Shown here: positions 14,101 through 25,288 of the stretch, in pieces
Position numbering within the stretch: position 1 is the first letter of the stretch
How the letters are laid out: every line of letters begins with the position of its first letter
NCBI RefSeq assembly: GCF_023343835.1
Contig: NC_064447.1
Span: 6,774,001-6,838,000 of the forward strand
DNA: 64,000 nucleotides
Direction of reading: 5' to 3'
DNA from: Lagopus muta
Taxonomy: Eukaryota; Chordata; Aves; Galliformes; Phasianidae
Program-made: the position numbers and the translations under genes
The notes under the pieces: generated by a model
What the model was told of the DNA's origin: nothing
Database searches by the model: none
The model's input: only the letters and a program-made list of their open reading frames with translations

Positions 14101-16427
14101 TGATTTATTAAGACAGGGTTTATCAAGTGGCACAGCAGTGGAACTTCTGCCTGTAAGCTTCGCTCTCTCTTTCACAGAATCTGATGTTTTAACTGCATCA
14201 TTTTCTTTATCTGAATGGCTTTCATTCATACTCTTCTTTGAACTGCTTTTTGAGCTACGCCTGCTTTGCTCTTTCTCTATGTACTCCCTAGACTTTTTCA
14301 TCAGGTTCTGAAGACTCACTGCATATGGATCTTGGACTTCCTTGTCAGATGGTGGCACTCCTTGTCCCTCTTGCTTTTGCAAAGCAGGGGACACAAGTTT
14401 GCTCTGCACACTGTCAGGAGACGCAGCCCTTGGACAAGGTACATCTCCTGAGAAGCGACTCTCACTTTCCTTTGAAGGAACACTTTCTTCTGCTGGTTTA
14501 CCTACTTCTGTTGCATCTGACGTCACTTGCTGCATAGAGTCTGATGGCAAAAGCTCTTGGCTTTTTTCAAGCTGCACAGGACGATGCCTTTCAGGAGAAC
14601 ATGGCAAGTTGGCACCTGACAGAGCTGTGAGATCAGTTAAAGCTTTTGAGTCTGAACTGGGGCAGGTATTCTCAGCATCCCATGTGTTCACATCACTCAT
14701 ACCAGACACTTTCCTATTCTGCAAGTAAAAATTGAAAAATATCACACAGTTTGGTTGAAATCTCTGATTTCCAGATTACAGCAAGTCTTACCTGTACTTA
14801 AATGAATGCTACCTTAACTGAATGCTGGTTCTTGAAAGTTAACTGTTATTAATTTCAGGTTTATATTAGAGAATACCTAAACCCCAGCCCTTACTTAAAA
14901 CACATACAAGGAGACATTTCCTTTAAAGCTATGAAGTTAGTCCAAATCCTACCTGAATGTTTTCTAGAATCTCCTGAACACGATTCAGTAAGGCTCTTTT
15001 GTGGGAGTTCTGTCTCCAAGTCTCCAGATCCAGTGCTTTCTGTCGATACTGCTGTATTTCCTTTCTCTTTTCAGAGCTCAGCTGCAGAACAAGGTGTGAG
15101 AGACAAACTTTATACCACTAAATGCAAATTTTATATACATATATGTACACCCATCTATGCTGAAACTTAGGCAGACTTTAACAGATTCTTTCTAACCAAA
15201 TACTTTTTTTTTTTTTTTTTTTAATACAGATGCACAAAATGCTTTTCTGGTACATATGCTAACAATTATTAATTTAAATGATTGTTTATAAAAGTTTGTA
15301 TGAAGATTACATTCCACAATGCCAACTTCAAATGATACAGGTCTGCAGAACAGGCCTTTCCCAGCCCTCTATGAGATGTGAGGATGTGGCATCCTGCAGA
15401 GCGCTGTGACCAATCTTCCCACTTGCATTCAGCCTGATCAGGTCTATGAAGCTTGCACTTGCCTTGTAAAAGAACCCCATTAAAATCTGAATCAGAAAAT
15501 CTTCCAAATTGCAACCTGAGAATGTGCAGTTTGGATAAAATTCAAAACTAAATCTACAAAACTTCATCTACAAAAATGGTTCTCCAAAGTCAAGTACTTC
15601 TACTCAGATTACACATTTCTTCTACAAAACCTGAAAAGATCCACGCACTTGTAGATGAAAAACATTACAATCCAGTGTTCAGCCTCCAACGTACATCCTC
15701 ACACTGGAGACTGCTGCTAGGAACGCTCTCTGTTCATACTTCCCATCACCAAAGCAAGGAAGTCAGCTGCATTATGATACAAACTATCCACAGCTTTCTG
15801 CTTGGTTCTATTCGGATTAAGCAAGGAACAACTTAATGTAACTGATGAGCTTGTGAAATACATTTCTAGAAATTGCAAATACATGCAAAAGAAGTTTTAA
15901 TTAAATGTCTTTTAACAACCTCTGTATTGCCTATTCCCACTATCACATTATTCACTTTTAAACAATCTCACATATTATTCAATGCTTGGGGTGTCTATGT
16001 GGTATTACACAAAGCCAAGCAGTAACATTCACCAATTTAACACTGCAAATATTTTCACTCTCCTTACAAAGACGGTAAATGTCAAGAAATGAAAGCAAAC
16101 AGGCATTGCAAGAAAAAAAATAAATTACTCCTTAAGCTTATAAAATTAAAGCTAGGGATGCTTAGAATGCAGTAAGCAGAGGCCAGAATACAGCTCCATT
16201 TGAGCTGTACCTTGAGGACAGTCGGTACACACAGACATCAAAGCCACAAAATCACAGTTAATACGGCAGGGAAGAAAAAAACGCCTTACCAGAGGGGAGA
16301 GCACTGGAACTCCATGGAATTGAATGAGGGAGACATTTCTGTGCAACACAGTGGGTGAGTTTTCTCCTTTTGTTGCCTCTTGGATTCTGTACAGATGCTT
16401 CTTACAGAATGTTTCGTAGTCCTCCAT
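2119..16427 (-). CDS. CCP110: CP110, centriolar coiled-coil protein of 110 kDa (14 coding exons)
   Basis: CP110 caps the distal end of centrioles, limits centriole length and blocks ciliogenesis until it is removed. Coding exons in transcript order: 16290-16427, 14953-15081, 13092-14718, 11971-12095, 11661-11835, 10724-10863, 10284-10400, 9893-9994, 9467-9583, 9303-9382, 8671-8733, 7743-7802, 7104-7186, 2119-2171. All junctions are GT-AG with matching phases, and the sum is 3009 nt (1002 residues plus stop), close to the human length. The start is [10 protein letters not shown]. One large exon carries residues 90-631. Residues 577-579 are the RRL of KRRLDLD, the cyclin-binding motif region. 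A charged coiled coil ([14 protein letters not shown]) follows at about 640-670. An IQ-like stretch ([14 protein letters not shown]) lies near 790-803. The chain ends RKKPNVVTI. It is divergent from GDE1 across a shared CpG island. Gene identity is recalled from the family and no alignment was run. Confidence 0.97.
2172..7103 (-). other. CCP110: Last CCP110 intron (4.9 kb)
   Basis: The intron runs from the donor CAG|GTGTGT at 7103 to the acceptor TTTTTAG at 2172. No further exon was found on either strand. It contains a short CR1 3'-end fragment at about 5306-5378. Plus-strand open frames inside it (for example 5545-5937 and 6896-7306) show no family resemblance and are AT-rich chance frames. 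Confidence 0.85.
5306..5378 (+). repeat. CR1 LINE 3'-end fragment
   Basis: The stretch reads as the 3' terminus of CR1: a 'ctggaactagacgatc' segment, then 'aggtcccttccaaccc' and 'ccattctatgactctatgattct' repeats. CR1 is the dominant avian LINE, and 5'-truncated copies like this are typical. Confidence 0.9.
13092..14718 (-). other. CCP110: Large internal CCP110 exon (residues 90-632)
   Basis: This single 1627-nt exon encodes more than half of CP110. It is Ser/Pro-rich and mostly low in predicted structure. It includes the conserved blocks [46 protein letters not shown] and [12 protein letters not shown]. The acceptor follows a TTTTTACTTGCAG tract and the donor is AAAG|GTAAAAG. The exon enters in phase 0 and leaves in phase 1, which matches the neighbouring exons. 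Long plus-strand open frames across this interval are antisense shadows. Confidence 0.97.
15203..15222. repeat. Poly(T) tract in a CCP110 intron
   Basis: A homopolymer run of about 19 T on the plus strand (poly(A) on the coding strand) lies in the intron between the 14953-15081 and 16290-16427 exons. No element flanks it. Confidence 0.85.
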
Positions 16428-16437
16428 TTTCATGCAG
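16290..16437 (-). other. CCP110: CCP110 exon with the start codon
   Basis: The acceptor CTGTTTAG precedes a 10-nt 5'UTR stub and then ATG at 16427. The 46 codons here ([10 protein letters not shown] to VLSPL) match the conserved CP110 N-terminus with its FHGV/SPL block. The donor is CTCTG|GTAAGG in phase 0. At least one untranslated exon must lie upstream in the CpG island. A GAG|GTAACG donor at 17254 (minus) is a candidate end for it, but this is inference. Confidence 0.93.
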
Positions 16438-16669
16438 CTAAACAGCACGGATAATAAACATATCCTATTGTACTTCCAAGACCACGAAAGAAAAACACCA
16501 CAACCAATTCCACCTTCAGTTCTGAAGCGCTGTTATCGGGGAAACAAATCCCACATCAGACAGCTCAATTAATCGAGCCTTTTTCCTACCATCAGCAACA
16601 ACGGCAAAGCCAGCTTCCTGACGAATTCTGCACAGACCAAGAGCACAAAGCCAGCCTCAGTCACAGACA

Positions 16670-18130
16670 CGTCGTCAGGACGGCGGAGCGCTGCGCTGAC
16701 CGAGAGCCGCCCCAACGCCGACAGGGCTGGCAACGCTCCGTGCCTCGTCCCCGCGCGCCTGCCTCCCCGCACCAGGCACACAGGCCAGCCCACCACCGAC
16801 AGTACTAACCAACAAACCAACAAACCGCCGCAGCTCAGCGTCGCTATGGAGCCCGAGGGACGGCCCCGAGCCGGGCAGCCCGCAGCCCGACTCGTGCCGC
16901 GCCGCCCCGCCCCGCGCCCGGCCCCAGCAGGGGAGAAGCGCCCAGTACCGGCGTGGGGCGCGCAGCCCGGCAACCGCCCAGCCCCGGAACCACGGAACAA
17001 CTACGGGCCCCGGCGTGCACCGCGGCGGGCGGAGCGGCTGAGGGACGCAGCTGCGTCGTGCGTGGAGGGATGGGGTCGGTGTGTGGCGTTCGGAGCGGCC
17101 GAGCCGCGTCTCGCCGTGCCCGTGCAGCCTGCCTGCGGGCTGTCAGACAGCCGCCGTGGCGGACAGGCGTGTGAGAGCTTGGCGGCGCAGGGCGGCAGGG
17201 CGCTGCCGGACATCGACCCGACACCGACCCGGCGCTGGCCGCAGGCGCGTTACCTCGCGCGTGAGGCGGGAAGCGCTCGTAGCTGCGCCCGGTGAGAGTG
17301 CGTGAGGGACTCCGAGGCGACGAGAGGCTGGGTCAGAGCTGTCCTCGCGCCAGGCGCAGCTCCCGCACCCCTTCCGTGCTAAAGCCGCGGGCTCTCTCCA
17401 TCCCGAACCTCCGTGCCGCCATCCGCCTGCCTTTCCTCGCGGGACCCGCGGCCCGGCGCCGTGCGGGGATTGGCCGGCGCGACGGCTGCTGCGCGCTGGT
17501 TGGCCGAAGGCGGGCGAGCGGCAGGCCGCGATTGGCCGCCGAGCGCTCGCGGGCCGACGCCGCTGCCGGCGCCCTCGCTCTGAGGAGAGCGGCCACGGGC
17601 CCGGCACAGCCGTCACGGCGCCGCCATGTTGTGCGGCGGGGACGCGTTGGCGGGCGCCGTGACGGCTCTGCTGGGCGCGCTGCTGGCGCTGAGCCGCAGC
17701 CCGGTGCTGGCGGCCCTGCTGACCGCGGGCCCCTTCCTGCTGCTGCACGTTTTCAGCCTGGAGCCCGCCTCGCCTCACAGCGCGCGACGCGTCCTGCGGC
17801 CCCACGGCGCTCCCGCCCGCATCGCGCACCGCGGCGGCGCGCACGACGCCCCTGAGAACACTTTGGCGGCCGTCCGACAGGTCAGCCCGGCCGTGCCCGC
17901 CGAGCGCCGGGGGACGCGCAGGGCCGGGGCCGAAGTTAGGAGGTGGAATTGCCGGGCCGTCAGCCTGACCCCGGCGTGGGGAAGGTCGCGGAGCGGCTCG
18001 TCTACAGAGCGGGGCATCGGCCCGGCCGGGGTGCGCTCGCTTAGGGCGGATCCTGCGTGCCCGCCCGGTGCTTCCGGCGGCAGGGGAGCTGTGCGCGTGG
18101 GCTGCACTGCTACGGAGAGCGCCCTCAGGT
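16670..18130. promoter_or_regulatory. CpG island: bidirectional CCP110/GDE1 promoter
   Basis: A dense GC- and CpG-rich block separates the divergent CCP110 and GDE1 starts. The plus strand carries two ATTGG boxes (inverted CCAAT) at 17469-17473 and 17531-17535, with a near match (GTTGG) between them. A GGCGGGAAG site at 17265-17273 resembles an E2F element. There is no obvious TATA box. CCAAT boxes and CpG richness are typical of bidirectional housekeeping promoters. The transcription start points are inferred, not seen. Confidence 0.85.
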
Positions 18131-21100
18131 TGAGGATGGCGCCGAGCTGGGAGGAAAAACGTCGATCTGCTGGGGGGTGTGGACGGGCTGATCGCTGACA
18201 CCTGGGGTAAAGCTCAAAGTCACAGCACCGCGCAGTGCTGCAGCCTCGGGGCGGCGCTGGAAGGAGAAGTTCAGGGGGTGTCAGTTCAGATGTCCGCTAA
18301 TCTATAAACCCGCGTTTGTCTTTAACACCAAGTGTACAGAAAAGAACGTTAATAGTTTATTAATTTTTACCAGAATGCAAATGAGTTGACAGCAATACCT
18401 GCATTAATTCTGTAACAATACATTTTCTGTTATGTATGTGATTATTTTTTTTCTTTCAAGGCAGCTGAAAATGGAGCAACAGGCGTTGAACTGGATCTTG
18501 AATTTACTGCGGACGGTGTTCCCATCCTAATGCATGATGAAACAGTAGAAAGGACAACTGATGGGTCTGGAAAATTGTGTGACCTGACTTTTGATGAAAT
18601 TAGGAAGCTTAATCCATCTGCAAAACACAGGCTGTGGTAAATAAATGTAGTGCAGACTCCTTAGTGGTGCAAGTAGCATCTTCCTAGGCTGTTACTGGGA
18701 AGGTAATCACCTGAGCCACACAGTGAGAACTTTTGCAGCTGCTGTCACCTAATCAGGAATAATCTTTTGCTATGTGAAGCTTTTCAATATTCACTTTGTC
18801 TTGCTTATTCTGTCAGGATCTGCATTTCTGTCTCAGTGGTCAGGAACACCATCAAAGCAGGATGAAGTGGGAGGATAGGTGGTCAGCATCTGGGATTGAA
18901 TGCAAAGGAAAGGAGGTGAAAGACTCAGACCAGTATTTCAGTGGGGTCAGTAAGTAAGCATCAAGTTAGACCTTCAATTTGGAAGGATAGAGCTGTGTAG
19001 CTGTGGGATGCTGAAGGAAGAAGAAAGATGCTTGTAGCTGTGGAGCATTTCACAGCATTAGGGAGCTGCTGCTGCCATTGCTAGTGGTGCTTAACCCCTA
19101 ATGCTAGTGTCTCTCTTGACTGTGTTTAGGAATCCCTAGGAAACAGTTCTGTGTAGTTGGGGATGTGTGTGTGCATCTTGACTGCGTTTCAGTGAGTTCT
19201 CTGTTTCTGCAGGAGCAAATTCCAGAATGAAAAGGTACCAACTCTGAGAGAAGCTGTAGTGGAGTCTTTGCAGCACAATCTTACAATCTACTTTGATGTC
19301 AAAGGCCATGCAAATCAGGTACCACTTATTGTACTATAACCCCTTCTTTGGGTTTTCAGCCTTTTTTTTGTTGGTCTCAAGCTGGTCTCTGTGGTACAGT
19401 GCCTTCTCTAACATGCCTGAAAATGGGTCTGCTGTTTGCATCAGCCAAAGCTGGGCTGTCAGAAATAAAGACAATGTGTTCCCTCATCCCATTGCTTTGT
19501 CTGGCAAATGGCAATTTAAAATTCAACTGACTCATGGCTACTGAGTTCAACATCACCACAACAAAGCAAAACAAATTCCCTGCCTGTGCTGAGGGAACCC
19601 AGTGTCTGATCTTCAGTTCCAGCGAGGGATCCCAGTCATGTCTAATTCGTATTACTGAAGGCAGATACAGGTGAGCAGTCATAAACATTTTATGCAAGTT
19701 AGTAAAATATGGAAATAAATTATTTTTTCCCTTTGAACTAAGCCTTACTATGCCTTCTTCATATTTTTTTTTCTATAGTCTATTTAAGGGTATTTCAAAT
19801 ATGAGAGCAATGAGTAGCATTCTCAAACAGAATCATAATCATAGAATGATAAAATGGCTTAGGTTGGGGGAGACCTTAAAAGATCACGTAGTTCCACCCC
19901 CTGCCATGGGCTGGGTTGCCAGCCACATCAGACTGCCCAGAACTTCATCCAACCCGGCCCTGAACACCTCCAGAGATGGGGCAGCCACAGCCTTCAAGTA
20001 CTGGAAGGCTGCAGTGAGGGCTCCCTGGAGCCTTCTGTTCTCCAAGCTAAACAAACCCAGCTCCTGCAACCTTTCTTCACAGGAGGTGCTGCAGCCCTTT
20101 GATAATCTTCGTGGCCCTCCTCTGGACCTGCTCCAACATAAAGACTTCTGTTGTAAAAACCATACTGGCATTTGTGTGATAATGCTATAAAACCTTTTTT
20201 TCTCCCTTCCTGGAGATTTCAGACTTGCTACACAAAACAGGAAGTGTTTTTAAGGAAATAAAATGACTTTGCAGCAGAAAGTAAATATTATGTGTGTTTG
20301 TAAATATAACATCTGTGTGTATCTCTAATTGGCAGGCAGTCGATGCCCTAAAACAACTCTACCTGGAATTTCCTCGTTTGTATAACAGCAGCATAGTCTG
20401 TTCTTTCATGCCAGATGTTGTTTATAAGGTGATGTTTCCTCAAAGTTTCTGTAACTTTTGAATTTCTCTGGGAATTTCAGTAAGGATTTACAGCTTCCAA
20501 AGTACTTCTGGGTTGCTGAAATTGCAAAAACATTAAAAACAAATGAAGCTAAATCCTAAATCTACTGCATGATCTGATTAGATCACACTGTGCTCATTAG
20601 ATGCACGTATTCTGAACCTACAGTAATTCCCTCTATTCTGAACATTATGTAGAAATGAGTAGTAACCAATTAGGTGTCTGTGTGCAAGATAGCAGTTAAA
20701 TAAATATCATCTTTTGATGTAAACATAAACCTTTCTTACCACAGCTTTCTAATTGTTGTTAAGGCCATTTGTCATGTATTTTATTCAGTTTCCTGAATGT
20801 TCTGTTCCAGCATCACTGTGATGTTGGTTTTTTTTATGTAAGAGCAGTTGCTTATTCTGTACAGATCTAAGAAAAAAACTACAATATCATATAGTTTTCT
20901 AAGTTACAAAAGGACCTGGGGGAAAAGGGGAGAAGGATTATGGTACAGCTGCACATTCAAGCTAGCATTAATATCTAACTGCTCCCAGTTTAATGAAGGC
21001 TTTGTGTGCATTCATGTTTTCTGCTTGGACCTTCCAGATGAGACAAGCTGACAGCAACGTGGTAACAGCACTGACATACAGACCTTGGCAGCTGAGTCAC

Positions 21101-21701
21101 TTTGGAGATGGGACACCTCGCTTCAGTTCCTTCTGGAAACATTATCTGTATATGATGCTGGATGTCATTCTGGATTGGAGCCTACACAGCTTCTTGTGGC
21201 GATTATGTGGGGTTTCAGCTTTCCTCATCCAGAAAAATTTTATTTCTCAGTAAGTGCCAAAGCTCACTGATGTACCAGCAGGCCATAGCGTTCTATTAGG
21301 ATACGAGGGTGGAGTTAAAGCAATACATGTTAATCATTACCTTCTCTCTAGCATTGTGTAAGATAGTTTCTTTACTGCATGCCATTTTATTCTTTAAGCC
21401 TCTACTTCTTACAAGAACAAAACACACAAAAAATGGCATTTTGCAGAAGATAACACAATATCATTCCTGATGGGCTACTGGTGTAAGACTGAAACTCAAT
21501 TTTAGCCTCAGTACTAAAGTCTGCCTTAAATACCATGTGTTTGTTCCTTACAGAGATTATGTGAGGCACTGGTCCTCAAAAGGAATTCAAGTGGTTGCCT
21601 GGACAGTGAACACATTTGCAGAAAAAATGTACTATGAAACCATCCTTGAATCCAGCTACATCACAGACAGCTTGGTGGAAGACTGTGATCCTCATTACTA
21701 G
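17626..21701 (+). CDS. GDE1: Glycerophosphodiester phosphodiesterase 1 (6 exons)
   Basis: GDE1 (MIR16) is a membrane glycoprotein that hydrolyses glycerophosphodiesters such as glycerophosphoinositol and glycerophospho-N-acyl ethanolamines. Coding exons: 17626-17880, 18461-18636, 19213-19318, 20336-20428, 21038-21249, 21554-21701. They total 990 nt, or 329 residues plus stop (human 331). All introns are GT-AG and in phase. The ATG sits in a gccgccATG context. A hydrophobic membrane segment spans about residues 11-43. The GDPD catalytic core follows: HRGG at 68-71, PENT at 76-79, E95 and D97 in VELDLEF, and H110-D111. Further conserved blocks are FDVKGH, YRPWQLSH, IQVVAWTVNT and the C-terminal SYITDSLVEDC. 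A second hydrophobic stretch encoded by exon 5 (LDWSLHSFLWRLCGVSAFL) may be a membrane segment. It is divergent from CCP110 and convergent with TMC5. Confidence 0.98.
19830..20142 (-). repeat. CR1 LINE fragment in GDE1 intron 3
   Basis: The plus strand begins with 'aatcatagaatgat' and continues through 'ggcttaggttggggg', 'agatcacgtagttccacccc', 'cctgaacacctccagagatg' and 'cctcctctggacctgctccaa'. This is the reverse complement of a CR1 3' end, so the element lies on the minus strand. The open frames 19750-20190 (+) and 19884-20171 (-) are inside this repeat. Confidence 0.93.
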
Positions 21702-22329
21702 ACCTTGGAGGGACTCACCAACTAACAGAAGCTGTCTTACTCAGGTGTGATTACCAACAAAAGCAAACTGACTCTTCTTTTGCTTTGTTTAGTCTTGGTT
21801 ATAAAGTCATATCAGGCATTTTTGATGACGTACTGAACAGTCATAATCCTTGATTCTAGTACTTGAAAGCTTGTTCTATAACTGTAATAATGGGAGATTA
21901 TTTATGGTATCTTAAAAGCACCCACATCGCTGTTCTGAGAACAGTGGCAAAACATGGTGCCAGAACAGAGGGCAGGTATATCTCCCTCCTCCTTCATGGA
22001 GAGATGGCTGTGCTGCATCTGGTAGAAAGTGCAATCATGTTTTGGGAGGGCAATTCCTTGTGCTACTCAGTTGTTGCAGTCACTGATTCCTTATGTGGGC
22101 ACTGCTGTGTTCCAGCTGATGTGCCACACAATACTCTGAGCACTTTGTGTTGTGCCCTGGGAAACCTGCACTTAGCAGCAACAGAACGGCAGGTTGCATG
22201 GATCACTGGTGCAGTTCACTACACTGCTTTGTATATAAATGTTCTTGATAGTGCTCCTCAACTAGAATTAAATATCAGAGCTAGCTGATATTTAAAATCA
22301 ATGTTAAGAGGCAAAAGATACCTAAATTA

Positions 22330-22335
22330 AATAAA
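22330..22335 (+). terminator. GDE1: Candidate GDE1 poly(A) signal
   Basis: AATAAA lies 629 nt after the GDE1 stop, giving a 3'UTR of about 650 nt. It is the first canonical plus-strand hexamer after the stop. The open frame 21863-22288 in this UTR shows no recognisable domain. Confidence 0.65.
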
Positions 22336-22339
22336 ATAC

Positions 22340-23725
22340 TCAGTTGTAAGTGGAAAGAACTGTACAATCGTCCCAGTGAAGTTCAGACTTCTAAACGAGT
22401 GGTAAATCAAGTGCATCTTCTTCATGTGGTGCAACAGCACTCAGATCTGCAACTGCCTGGCATGTGCTGTTTGTAGCTTTCCAGTCTGGTTACAAAAACA
22501 CTTCTGTTTGTTTGCTTCAAATTCTGTGAGATGTTCTGAGACAAGGCAGCAGAGGCACTTACTACCACAAGAATGAGAAGGTCAGATACATTCTGGAAAT
22601 AGCTTCATAACACCAACCCCAGGTAGGAACAGAGCTGCTCCAGGTGCTGCCACATGGACAGTGACAACACTACTGCAGTGCTTGTTTTTTTTCTTCAAAA
22701 AAATCTCTGTTCTCACAGAGAAATGCAAGGGTCATCAGCCAATGATTGCTGCCTTCTGCAAGCTGGGGTAGCTTTTTTCTTTCTATCTTGAACTACACAT
22801 AAGCACAAAGAAACATGGGAGTAAGGGTGTGTAATGCTATAATGTGGTGGAAAGCACCCAGTGACAGCATAGTAGCAAAGTCCTAGGCTGCAGCAAGTGA
22901 GGATATGCTCAATGCAGCAGCCATGGACACAAACAAAGGAAAGAAGCTGCTTACCCTTGGGAGGCCTCAGGTAGCAGAATTGGCAGTGAAATGCCCTCGC
23001 CTCCACCCTCAGTCCTTAAATGAGGTCTGGGAAGGCATGGATCCTGGCTCCACCCCTTCCAGTCACTCACATGCACTGCACACACCTGAGCTCCCATGGC
23101 TTGGCCCTGCCTTCCCACCAGGTGCTCCAGCACTGGTTCAGGGTATGATTTGCCATTTCTGCTATAGGGGAATTCCCAGATGTATTTTTCCTATCACATC
23201 ACTCATCCGCTGTGTACTGCAAAACCAACAATCTGTTTTCTGCTTTACATGCTTATGATCTGTACATTTGTCACACCTCCATCTAGTTTGTGGCCAGCCC
23301 TGAGTGCCAATCTTTATGTTTACTGCTGCGTTCTGCAGTCATTCTCCAGGCTCTGCTCAGAAGAGCTGCCTTCACAGCAAGGAATCCTTTCTCTAAAGGT
23401 CTCTTCTTGTTGCTACTTGGGTTGCTGGCACAGTGGAGTTACTCTCTTTGCTGCCTGTCCTATTCACAGCCTGACCCACAGCCATGCATGCACACACAGA
23501 ATAAAATTCCATCTCTGGTCTTGACTGTATGCTTTGTCCTTTTTTTTTCTGTATCTTTGGTGACCTGTTTCCTGTTGTCCTTAACACAAACTGTAAGCTT
23601 AAGGAGCAGATTTACCTTTTTCCTAGGCACTTTTGTCCAAAGCAGCTAGGGAGGAATAAATAAATAAACCAGGCACTAGTAAAAGACAGGCTAAAAAAAC
23701 AGTACTTTTTTTTAATTAAAGCTTG
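22340..23725. other. Intergenic stretch between convergent GDE1 and TMC5
   Basis: No coding exon, RNA gene or recognisable mobile element could be supported in about 1.4 kb between the two inferred poly(A) sites. The overlapping short frames on both strands have no family resemblance. Confidence 0.65.
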
Positions 23726-23730
23726 TTAGC

Positions 23731-23736
23731 TTTATT
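23731..23736 (-). terminator. TMC5: Candidate TMC5 poly(A) signal
   Basis: The minus strand reads AATAAA (plus 'tttatt'), 488 nt past the proposed TMC5 stop at 24224. It supports a 3'UTR of about 0.5 kb. Confidence 0.6.
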
Positions 23737-24223
23737 TGTGGCTATGAATAAAAAGAAGCAAGATTCACCTTCAGAAGAGTCCTTGTTGTGTTACTTCCAA
23801 ACTGGACAAGTTGTCACAACCTTTTTGTTTGTAAGGGGTGGTTTTACACAGATGAGAATTTTGATAAGCAATCTTTTTTTTTTTTAAAAAAGAATTCCCC
23901 AAGCTGGTGTTGAACAACTGTAACAAAGCCTACATAAATGGCTCAGAGAAGGGCAACTACAACAGGATTAACATAATCATTCACACAAGTCAGTTTGCAG
24001 CTATTGAAACATCACAGTCATTCAAAGCAATTGTGCTTTCATTTTATTGTCTCTGTATTTGACCAATGCTCAGTTGGCTCAGATCGCATTTTGCAACCTG
24101 TTTTTTCTTCCACGAGAGGGAATAAAAAAAAACCATTGTTGTTTTCAGTCATGTGAATCAGTATTGCCTTCTGCAGAACATCCATGGGTTACTCAGCACC
24201 CATTGCTGACTGCCTGCTCATGG

Positions 24224-25288
24224 TCAAAGATGGCTGTTGTCATTTAAATCTTCCCACAGAGCCGCCTGCCTCGCACGCAGAGCCAGTGCCACTGCCTCAG
24301 ACATCCCTGAGCTGCTGCTCGGCTGGGGTGTTTCCCAATCTGTTTTTCACAAAGGAAGTAAATTAAAGCGTGCTGATGTAGGTGCAATAACCACCCTCTA
24401 CTAGAAAGCCCCGCACTATTTGAACACCTCATCTGCTGGAAGGAACACGTTTGTATAAACCAGGAAGCTACTGTGCAAGTTTCCATAGCTGTTTCACCAC
24501 ACAATGTGCCAGGGACTCCACATTAACAACCACTTCCGAAACACTAAAGTACTCCCTTAATGATCTAATATTCTTGCCTATGTTCCCATAAGATGAACTG
24601 TCTCATTTACCCAGAGATTCAGCTGTTGTGTACAAAAGTTTGTGATCACTCTTCAGAAGTCACCACTACCATCACAACAAGCCACCAATAAGCATGCTCT
24701 GTAGAGAGCTTTAGCCCCAGGAACTCAGTTTCTTGTTTCTATTGCCTCTTTCTACTAATGCTAAAGTGTCTGTTACATCTTGTCTATACTAAATCAAACA
24801 TTTGTAAGCTGAGCTTACGAACATCGCTTTCTCTGTGCTCACCAGATGGGAAGCCAGTCCTCCTCGAGATCCCAGCAGAGTAAGGATACTGGAAATGAAA
24901 TTCACAGGTAGACGTAAGTCAGCGTTGTTCTCACATGCCTGTTATCTTGTATTTAAGACTGTACTTTCCCCATAACAAAGCCATAAAGCTCTACATCTCA
25001 AGCAGGACTATGAGCACAAATATTCCAAATACAATTCCAACTGCAAGCTATTCCAATTATATTTTCTTTCTGTTCAAATCAATTATTTCTACACATAAGG
25101 GATGTTCTCTTTGTCCAACTGTATAAAGCCTAGGGCATGATATAGTCAATGGACATCAAGCAGAGACTTCTATCTCTGACTCTCACCTCATTGTAGGATG
25201 CATTTTGATTTCTGTCAAATGTCCTTCGTGGATAGTTTGATTCTTGCTGGGCAGGTGGCATGGATGAGTGGGATAAAGAAGAAGTTCT
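24224..25288 (-). other. TMC5: Predicted TMC5 C-terminal tail exons
   Basis: Three exons (25187-25288, 24843-24888, 24224-24339) give residues 799-885. They were joined from good splice sites (TTTCAG|AGA, GAG|GTGAGA, TTTCCAG|TAT, CTG|GTGAGC, AACAG|ATT) and consistent phases. The tail ends in a helical-looking ARQAALWEDL segment and a TGA. The human TMC5 tail differs here, so homology does not help. If the 25187 donor is skipped, the frame runs to TAG at 25130-25132. Confidence 0.65.

Noticed and set aside
13478..14728. Several plus-strand frames over the large CCP110 exon
   Set aside because: These are antisense shadows of a long coding exon, and none has its own splice or family support.
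17143..18201. 352-codon minus-strand open frame over the GDE1 start
   Set aside because: It lies antisense to GDE1 exon 1 in a CpG island. GC-rich DNA has few stop codons, and the translation is low-complexity Ala/Arg/Pro with no domain.
21863..22288. 141-codon frame downstream of the GDE1 stop
   Set aside because: It lies inside the GDE1 3'UTR before the poly(A) signal, and no domain is visible.
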